From contig NZ_KB913025.1 of NCBI RefSeq assembly GCF_000384075.1, forward strand, positions 2,951,044-3,015,043: a stretch of 64,000 bases of DNA, written 5' to 3'. The notes under the pieces are model-generated. The model was not told the DNA's origin, made no database searches, and saw only the letters and a list, made by a program, of their open reading frames with translations. This DNA is from Methylovulum miyakonense HT12 (GTDB lineage: Bacteria > Pseudomonadota > Gammaproteobacteria > Methylococcales > Methylomonadaceae). This document shows, in pieces, positions 16,639 through 25,300 of the stretch (position 1 is its first letter; each line of letters begins with the position of its first letter). Made by a program: the position numbers and the translations under genes.

Positions 16639-19209
16639 ATGTCAGAAAAAGCCTCACAACGTATTGCCGAAAATATAAAGACCAAAGATGAAAACCTAGA
16701 TTTGAGTGAGTGCGGTTTAGTCACTTTACCTATGGAGTTAAAAACCTGTAGTTGGTTGTCTGGGTTAAATTTAAAACGTAATTTCAATCTTACCGACTTA
16801 TCTCCGCTGTCAGCCTTGATTAATTTGCAAACACTTGATTGCTCCTTCACCGAAGTCAATGACTTGTCGCCTCTGTCGGCCTTGACCAACTTGCAAGGAC
16901 TTGATTGCTCCAGCACCCAAGTCACCGATCTGTCGTCACTTTCCAGCTTGGCAAGCCTGCAAAACCTTTCCTGTATGCGTTCGTCAATAACTGATTTATC
17001 ACCACTGTCGGCATTGATTAATTTACAAAGCCTTTTCTGCACAGAAACATTAGTTTCTGATCTGTCTTCAATTTCTGTTCTGATAAACTTAAATCGAATT
17101 AGTTTTGCCTTTACAAACGTTACAAATTTGCTTTCTATTAGCAATCTAATTCAAAAAAATAACATTTCAGTTATTTCTGAAGATGAAACTTCAGAAAAAA
17201 GCTTTATTTTTATTGGGAATTGCCCCCTCATCTGCCCACCCCTAGAAATTGTCCAAGATTCCCCGCAAGCCGTGCGCGACTATTTTGAAGAACTCGGCGA
17301 TGACCCGCTTAAGCTCAACGAAGTAAAAATCATTTTTCTTGGCGAAGCCTCGGCGGGCAAGACCTCTTTGGTCAAGCGTCTGATGGGCGAGGCGTTTGAT
17401 GCCAAAGAAAGCCAAACCCACGGTATCCGCATCCGGAAATTGCCGTTTACGATGGCGGACGACGACACCGTGCTGGCGCATTTGTGGGATTTTGGCGGAC
17501 AGGAGGTGATGCACGCCACGCACCAGTTTTTCTTGTCGCAACGTAGCGTCTATGTGTTGTTGCTGAACAGCCGCAACGACGACCAAGCCGAAAAGTGGCT
17601 AAAACATGCGGAAAGTTTTGGCGGGCGTTCGCCGGTGTTGGTGGGCTTGAATAAGATTGACGAAAACCCGTCTTTTGAAGTCGAGCGCAAAAGCCTGCAA
17701 GAAAAATACCCGCAAATCCGTGCTTTTTTCCGTTTGTCATGCAAGGATGACAAGGGCTTAGAAGAATTTAAGGCCGCGTTGTGCCAAGAGATCGACCGCG
17801 CCGACACCCGACGCACGCCTTTTCCGGGTCATTGGCTGGCGGTGAAGGAACATTTTGCCGATATGCAGGCTGATTTTATTGCATCAGCAGAATTTCAGCA
17901 GGTTTGCATGGAAAAAGGCGTGACGCGGCAATTGAGCCAAGATGTCTTACTGCAATTATTGCATGACTTGGGCGTGGTGATTAATTTCCGCAACCTGCAT
18001 TATTTCGACACCCAAATCCTTAATCCGCTGTGGCTGACCAACGGCGTATACCGCATTATCAATTCCGAGCGGCTTGCCAACAACGGCGGTTTGCTGGCGG
18101 AAGCTGATTTTGACGCGGTGATTAACGATCCGCGTTATCAAATCCAAAACACCGGAGAAAAAGCCTTTCACTATCCCAAAGACAAGCTGCATTTTATTGT
18201 CCGGGTGATGCAGGAGTTTGAGCTGTGTTTTAGTTTGGATGACCGCCGCTATGTCGTGCCGCAATTGCTGCCCGCCAATGCGCCGGATTTTGCTTTTGAC
18301 GGCGCGGTGCTGCATTTTGTCATCCACTTTCCTGAGTTTTTGCCGAACAGCGTGTTTCCGCGCTTGATGGTGAAACTGCATACTTTTTTACGCGGTGAAG
18401 ACCGTTGGCGCACGGGTATGGTGTTGGAAAAGCCGAGTGTGTTTGCCGCTTTGGCACGGGTGCGCTGGGATAAGGAAGACCAAAAATTGCTGGTTGATGT
18501 TTGCGGCGAAGATCGGCGGCGTTTGTTGAGTTTTATACGGGAAACGGTGAAAGAAATTACCGCCGATTTTACCAGCCTAAATTTTGTTGAGTGGGTGCCA
18601 GTGCAAGATTGTGAGGATGTGCTGGACTACGATTATTTGGTGGAAGCCGAGAAAGCGGGAGAAACCGAGGTTTTCATCAAGCAACTGAAAAGGCGGGTTA
18701 AAATCGCCGATTTGTTAAACGGTGTGGAGGAAGCAACGATGCGTGATGAATACGAACAAAAACCAGTGCGGGCGTTTGTGTCCTATGCCCACGTGGACAC
18801 TGAGCATTTGAAAGATTTACACACGGCTTTGTCGCCTTTAATACGCCTGCAAAAACTGCAACTTTGGGATGACCGCAGTATTGATGCTGGCACGGAATGG
18901 CGAGAGGTGATTTTTCAGCAATTGGCAGAAGCCGATATTATCTTGTGTTTGGTGTCGCCGAGTTTTGTAGCTTCCGATTTTTGTTATGTTGAAGAATTCG
19001 CGGCGGCTTTAAAGGCGCATCAGAAAGGCGACTTAACCATCGTGCCGATTATGATCCGTAGTGTTGATTGGTCTGATTTGCCGATAGCGGCAATCCAAGG
19101 TGTGCCTGGGGTTTGGATTAATTCAGCGACAAACAAAGACGAAGAATGGACAAAAGTGTCCCGTTCTTTGCGGCCTGTGTTGGAGAAGGTGAAGGCAAAA
19201 CGCAGGTAG
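16639..19209 (+). CDS. LRR-Roc-COR GTPase with C-terminal TIR domain (TIR-ROCO)
   Basis: The product has 856 residues from the ATG at 16639 (an upstream TTG is less likely). Residues 15-200 carry leucine-rich repeats in the form LSPLSALINLQTLDCS. A Roc GTPase follows: P-loop GEASAGKTS (235-243), switch II DFGGQE (284-289) and base-recognition NKID (338-341). A COR domain covers about 395-690. The C-terminal TIR domain (about 710-850) starts RAFVSYAH and has SPSFVASDFCYVEEF, with the candidate catalytic Glu at 785 or 786. In bacteria TIR domains coupled to sensor modules commonly degrade NAD+ after sensing infection, so this is a candidate abortive-infection effector; GTP turnover in Roc-COR would be the switch. 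No second defence gene is adjacent, and repeats and a gene remnant surround it. Confidence 0.9.
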   Translation: MSEKASQRIAENIKTKDENLDLSECGLVTLPMELKTCSWLSGLNLKRNFNLTDLSPLSALINLQTLDCSFTEVNDLSPLSALTNLQGLDCSSTQVTDLSSLSSLASLQNLSCMRSSITDLSPLSALINLQSLFCTETLVSDLSSISVLINLNRISFAFTNVTNLLSISNLIQKNNISVISEDETSEKSFIFIGNCPLICPPLEIVQDSPQAVRDYFEELGDDPLKLNEVKIIFLGEASAGKTSLVKRLMGEAFDAKESQTHGIRIRKLPFTMADDDTVLAHLWDFGGQEVMHATHQFFLSQRSVYVLLLNSRNDDQAEKWLKHAESFGGRSPVLVGLNKIDENPSFEVERKSLQEKYPQIRAFFRLSCKDDKGLEEFKAALCQEIDRADTRRTPFPGHWLAVKEHFADMQADFIASAEFQQVCMEKGVTRQLSQDVLLQLLHDLGVVINFRNLHYFDTQILNPLWLTNGVYRIINSERLANNGGLLAEADFDAVINDPRYQIQNTGEKAFHYPKDKLHFIVRVMQEFELCFSLDDRRYVVPQLLPANAPDFAFDGAVLHFVIHFPEFLPNSVFPRLMVKLHTFLRGEDRWRTGMVLEKPSVFAALARVRWDKEDQKLLVDVCGEDRRRLLSFIRETVKEITADFTSLNFVEWVPVQDCEDVLDYDYLVEAEKAGETEVFIKQLKRRVKIADLLNGVEEATMRDEYEQKPVRAFVSYAHVDTEHLKDLHTALSPLIRLQKLQLWDDRSIDAGTEWREVIFQQLAEADIILCLVSPSFVASDFCYVEEFAAALKAHQKGDLTIVPIMIRSVDWSDLPIAAIQGVPGVWINSATNKDEEWTKVSRSLRPVLEKVKAKRR

Positions 19210-19301
19210 CTAAGTACCCACGCATAAGTTTTCAGGCATTAAAACCTGTCAGGTCTTTAAGACCTGATAGGTTTATACAAAAAATTTTGGCACGATCTCA
19301 A

Positions 19302-22300
19302 CTACCCCATCACCACCCGCACCTTATGCACACCCCCGTCATCTTGCAAAATGACACGGTTGTCTAACTGCCGCTGACCATCCACTTCAACCATCACCAC
19401 CCCGCGCATCACGCCATTGGGATTTTCCACACTAATCTCATAACGGCTGGTTTCGTGCTGATAAATGATGCTGTAACTGCGCCAAGCCTTAGGGATACAG
19501 GGATTAAAAACCAGCGTCCCGGCGCGGACTTGCAAACCTAAAATAGATTCCAAACCGGCGCGGTAATACCAACCCGCCGCCCCTGTGTACCAGGTCCAGC
19601 CGCCACGCCTGACATGTGGCGGTTCGGCGTAAATGTCCGCCGCCAGCACATACGGTTCGACTTTGTAAGCGTAAACACCGGTACGGGTGGACGTGCGTTT
19701 GATCGGGTTGAGCATCCGTAGCAATTCCGCCGCTTGGTCGCCATCGCCCAGCAGGGCGTAGGCAATCACCGACCACACCGCCGCGTGGGTGTATTGCCCG
19801 CCGTTCTCGCGCACACCGGGCGGGTAGCTTTTGATATAACCGGGGTCACGTTCGGTTTTATCGAAAGGTGGCGTGAATAGCAACAGCAGTTCCTCGCCAT
19901 CACGCACCAGATATTCTTGCACCGAACTCATCGCCCGCCGTGCGCGCCCGTCATCGGCAACGCCGGACATGACAGCCCAGCTTTGCGCGATGGAATCAAT
20001 CCGGCATTCGGCATTGGCGGCGGAACCTAAGGCGGTGCCGTCATCAAAATAGGCACGCCGGTACCAGGCGCCGTCCCAGGCTTCGGCTTCGATGGCGGCT
20101 TTCAGTTGCTCGGCATGTCCGTTCCAGCGGTTGGCGCGTTCGCTATCGCCCCGTGCGCTTGCCACTTTAGTAAATCCGTTTAGCGTGGCGATTAAAAACC
20201 ACGCCAGCCATACGCTTTCTCCTTTGCCTTGGTTGCCGACGCGGTTCATGCCGTCGTTCCAATCGCCGCTGCCCATCAAGGGCAGGCCATGCCCACCGGT
20301 TGCCAGACTCACATCCAAGGCACGGGCGCAGTGTTCGTAAAGGCTGGCTTGCCGGGTGGAGTGGGTGGGTTGGAAGTAAGCATCATCCTGATCCGGCGCC
20401 AGCACCAGGCCTTCCAGAAACGGCAAGGCTTCGTCCAATAGTTGCGTATCGCCAGTCACGTTGAGATAGTGCGTAAGGACATAAGGGAGCCAGACACGGT
20501 CATCGGAAAAATGCGTGCGCACCCCCCGGCCTGTTGGCGGATGCCACCAATGCTGCACGTCGCCTTCGCCAAATTGCCTGGCCGCTGCACGTAGCAGGTG
20601 GGCACGGGCAAGATCGGGCCGGGCTACCGTTAAAGCCATGCTGTCCTGCAATTGGTCGCGGAAACCATAAGCCCCGCCGACTTGATAAAAGCCCGCCCGC
20701 GCCCACATCCGGCAGCTGAGGGTTTGATACAGCAGCCAGCGGTTCAACAAAATATCCAATTCGCGGTCCGGGGTTTTGACCTGGACTTTGCCCAGCACGG
20801 TTTCCCATGCTTGCGTGGCTAGCGCAAACGTCGCCACGACCGGTGTGGCGCGGTATTGCTGCACCAAGCCGCTGGCCTGGGCGCGGTCTTTGCCTTGCCC
20901 TAACAGAAAAACAATTTCCACCCGCCCGTTCGGTGCCAGTTCACAGGGGGTTTGCAATGCGGCGCAGGTGTCAAATCCCGCCCCGATCCGGTTTTTGAGT
21001 GGTTTTTCAGTGAGTAAGCCAGCAGGCGCGTCCAAACTGCCGTTGCGGCCGAGGAATTCAGTACGGTTGGTCGTCCAGCTGGTTTGTAAATCGCACAGAT
21101 CAGCAAATGCGATACGCCCGCCGAATTCGACATCCCAAGGGTTGTAGGCAAACACTGCACCCGTCACCGGATCCAGTTCGGTGATGATATGCGGGGCGGT
21201 GACGCTACGTGACGCCCCTAACACCCATTCGACATAAGCCGTGACCGACAGTTTGCGGGGGCGGCCGGACACGTTGGTTAAGGTCAACACCGAGATTTTG
21301 ACCGGATCGTCGGGGCTGACCAATTGCAGCAGTTCACTATGGACACCGTGCGAGGCGTGTTCAAAACGGCTATAACCTTGCCCGTGGCGGATCACATAAC
21401 TGGCGTTTTCCACCCGGATCGGCAAGGCGGTGGGGCTCCATAGTTCGCCCGTTGCCTCGTCCCGGATATAAAACGCTTCACCGGGCGGGTCGCTGACCGG
21501 ATCGTTGGACCAAGGCGTCAATTGGTTTTCGCGGCTGTTGCCCGACCAGGTGCAGCCACTGCCCACTTCCGACACGGTAAAACCAAATTCGGCATTGGCG
21601 ATGACGTTAATCCACGGTGCGGGTGTCCACTGGTTGTTATCCAAAACAATGACATATTCGCGCCCGTCTTCGGTAAACCCGCCCAAGCCATTGAAAAATT
21701 CCAGTGGCGGCAAGGCCAAGGCGGGCGTGTTGGCGGCAATGTCTGGCAGGGTTTTGGGCAGGACGAACGCTGATGCGGGCCGTGGCCGCCTTAACAATTG
21801 CTCGGCTAAGGTGCCGCGGCTGCTGACCAGCACCGCGCGGGCGGCAGTCTGCAACAACCGCTGGGACTCCATTGGCAGTTGGTCGCCGCGCATGACAAAA
21901 ATCGCCCCTGGGTTTTCGGGTTCCTGGTGCGTTGAAATGGCTTGGTTTTCCCGCACCATGCCTTCCAGTAAGGCCTGCAAATCTTCAACATAAGACAGTT
22001 CCTTTTCGTTCAGTATCACCAAATCGACGGCTAGCCCTTTCATGCGCCAATATTCATGGGCGCGGAGCAATTGTTCGACGATGCCGCGGTCTTCAAGTTC
22101 GGTGACCCGCAGCACGACAATCGGCCGGTCCCCTGAAATGCCGTATTGCCACAGCCCCGTGACATTTAAGGTGTTCATTTGCATTAGCTTGCTGGCGGAA
22201 CGCATGGACGGGTCGGCAAACAGCAAACGGTTGGCCAAATCCTGGAACAATTGTGCTTCGTCAGGTTTGATGCGCAGATGGTGGAGCTGGATATGGGCAT

Positions 22301-25300
22301 GTGTCCATGCCAAGACGGACGCACGTTCAAATGCCGCGATGTTGTGGTATTTGTCCGCCAAATCTTCCGCAGCCGTGCGCGAGTGGGCAATCAGCGTAGT
22401 GAATGTGGCATGTTCGGTCGTGCCCGGGGCGATACGCAAACGGGTCCGCAGACTAAAAATCGGATCCAACACCGCGCCGACGGTGTTGGTGAGCGGCCTG
22501 CCATCCATCACTGCGATGGGTGCGCGCACCGTTTGGCCGCGTCCGACAAAGCGGGAGCGGTCGGTTTCGTATTGGAAGCCTTGGCCATTTTGACGGCCTG
22601 CCAACACCTGTACAGCCCAAAGGACGGGGTCAGTACTGGTTCGTGGCCGACGGTGGGCCAGCAATCCGTGCACTTGCGGCAGAGGCTCGGTGTGGACGAA
22701 CAGGTTGGAAAAGGCCGGATGGGCGATATCCGTGGGCATAGGGGCAAGGACAATCTCGGTGTAAGAGGTGATTTCAATTTCGCGGGTGCGCGGGCCATTA
22801 TTGGTCACGCTCAAACGGCGGATTTCGGCATCGTCTTCCGGCGATATGACAATCTCCAAGGTACTGGCCAAGTCGCCATCGGTGCGGATGAGGCGGACGC
22901 GGTCTTCGGCAAACAGCACTTCATAGGCATCGGGTAGCGCGGCGGTGGGTTGGTAGCCCGCGGACCACACCTGGCCGCTGGCGACATCACGCAGATAAAG
23001 GTAACTGCCCCAGTTGTCACGGGTCACATCTTCACGCCAGCGCGTCACCGCCAGGTTCCGCCATGCGCTGTAACCGGAACCGGCGGCGGTGACCATCACC
23101 GCATAACGCCCGTTCGACAGCAAATGCGCCGAAGGCACGTTGGACGTAGGCGAAGGCACCCGCCGCACAGGCGGTTGCACCGAGTCCTTGACTTCGGCAA
23201 GGGCTTCTAGGACAGGCAAACTGCTGGTGTCCGCGCCGCGTGGGATGCGTTCCTGCAATAGCAAATCGGCCGCTTGGATTTGCGGCGCACGGTGGAAACG
23301 ATGGCGCATCAACCCGTCATGGACGACATTGGCGAACGCCACCAGGGACATCCCTTGATGATGCGCCATATAGCAACGCACCATCGCCACGGCTTGGCCT
23401 TCCGCAAGCCGGCTCGGCGTGAAGTCCAGCGCTTCATAAAAACCGTAACGGCCCAACGCGCCATGCTTTTCCAAACGGGCGAAATTTTCCACGGCGGCAT
23501 GGGGCAGATACATCGCCGCCAAGGCCGTGGCATAAGGGGATATCACCAGCTCTTCATCCAGCCCGCGCTTCATGCCTAAGTCAGGCACACCAAACGCGGA
23601 GTATTGATAAGTAAATTGCAAGTCACGCCCGTTAAAGGCCGATTCGGAAACGCCCCACGGCACCGCGCGTTCCTTGCCGTATTCAATCTGGCGTATCACC
23701 ACCAAGCGGCAAGTTTGGTCAAGCAGGCTGTAGCGCGGCGTAAACGTCACCAGCGACGGCATCAGGTATTCAAACATCGAACCTGACCACGACAACAACA
23801 CCGTGCCTTTGGCGGCGCGGGTCAGCCGTCGTCCTAAATGGAACCAGTGCGTGTCCGGCACATCGCGTTTGGCGATGGCGATAAAACTGGCCAGCCGCGC
23901 TTCGGAAGCCAGCAAATCGTAATAACTGGGGTCTAGCGTGCCTTCGGTGACGCGGTAGCCGATTGAAAACAAATGGCATTCCTTATCATACAGAAAACCA
24001 AAATCCATATCGTGGAACAAGCTATCGCATTGGGCCACCATATTTTCCAAACGCGCTGTGAGTGCGGTGGCTTGCTGCCTGGCTTGCCGAAGCGCCACTG
24101 CCAAGACTTTTAAGTCAGCGGATTCGATGGTGTTTTCGGGCAATGCCTGAATCCCGGCCAGAACCAGCGCGTAGCAGGCGGCCATCCCGTTCAGCGGCAT
24201 TGCCAGCGTCAAGTGATGCGTTGGCGTATTACTGTTTTCGGAAAAATGCTCTGGGATATGCAGCCACGGCAACAGATTGTTCATATCCAATGTGTGCGAA
24301 CGGGTGTCATTGCGTAGCAATTTTGCCCAGGCCAACACTTCATTGTCCACCATATCGCCCCGTTCGGCCGCGTAAGCCCTTGCCAAGTCGTGCAGCGATT
24401 CGGTGCTGAGCGTCAATTGCCGCCATAAATGGCTCCAGCCGTTTGCGTCAGAGGGTTGGCTTATCAACAGCCCGCCGATGACCAGGCTTTTTTGCTGCAA
24501 CTCTTTCAGCGTCACGGTCAAGGTGCGTTTTTCATCGGTCATATTGGCGAGCGCGGCCAATAGCAGTTGCTGGGTGTCCGCCAGCCCCGTCAAGGCATTC
24601 GGTAGCCTAAGCGGGCTGGCCAGAAGTTCTTGGCAAGTTTCCGACAAAGCCAATAAATGCCCGGCCAAATTACCGCTGTCTACGGTGGAAATGTACCTGG
24701 GCTCCAGCACTTGCAGGGTTTGGGTGTCGTACCAATTGTAAAAATGTCCGTGCAGACGGGGCAGGGTGGCCAATGTCGTTAGGGTCGCTTCCAGCTGGTT
24801 GACGGTGTCGGTCAATCCCAACCAGCCAAAATCCCGTGCCGCAATAACCGACAATAAATACAGGCCGAAATTTGTCGGCGAGCTTCGATGCGCGGTAACT
24901 GGTTCGGGGTCTTCCTGAAAATTATCCGGCGGCAGGTGATTTTCCTCGGTGGTCACAAAAGTCGTGAAAAACCGCCAGATACGCCTGCCAATCAGGCGTA
25001 GTTTTGCGCTATCGTCAGACATCAGCGATTCGGCGTTATCGAGCCGGGGCGGCAAGCTTAAGGCTCTGGAGACTATCGGTGCCAGCCACCATAGCGCTAA
25101 AAATGGGGCGGCGACTTTGAGGCTGGCAGGGTTAAACACCAGCACCACCGCTGCCGCGCCGATGACCACGATAGACGAACCCAACAGGGGGCGGATGAGG
25201 CTTTTCAGGGTGTGGCCTGATGCGTCTTTTGCCTGCAAGGCGGTGACCCATTTCAGCAATTGGCGGTGGGTGATGAATAGCCGGATCAAAGTGAGGACAA

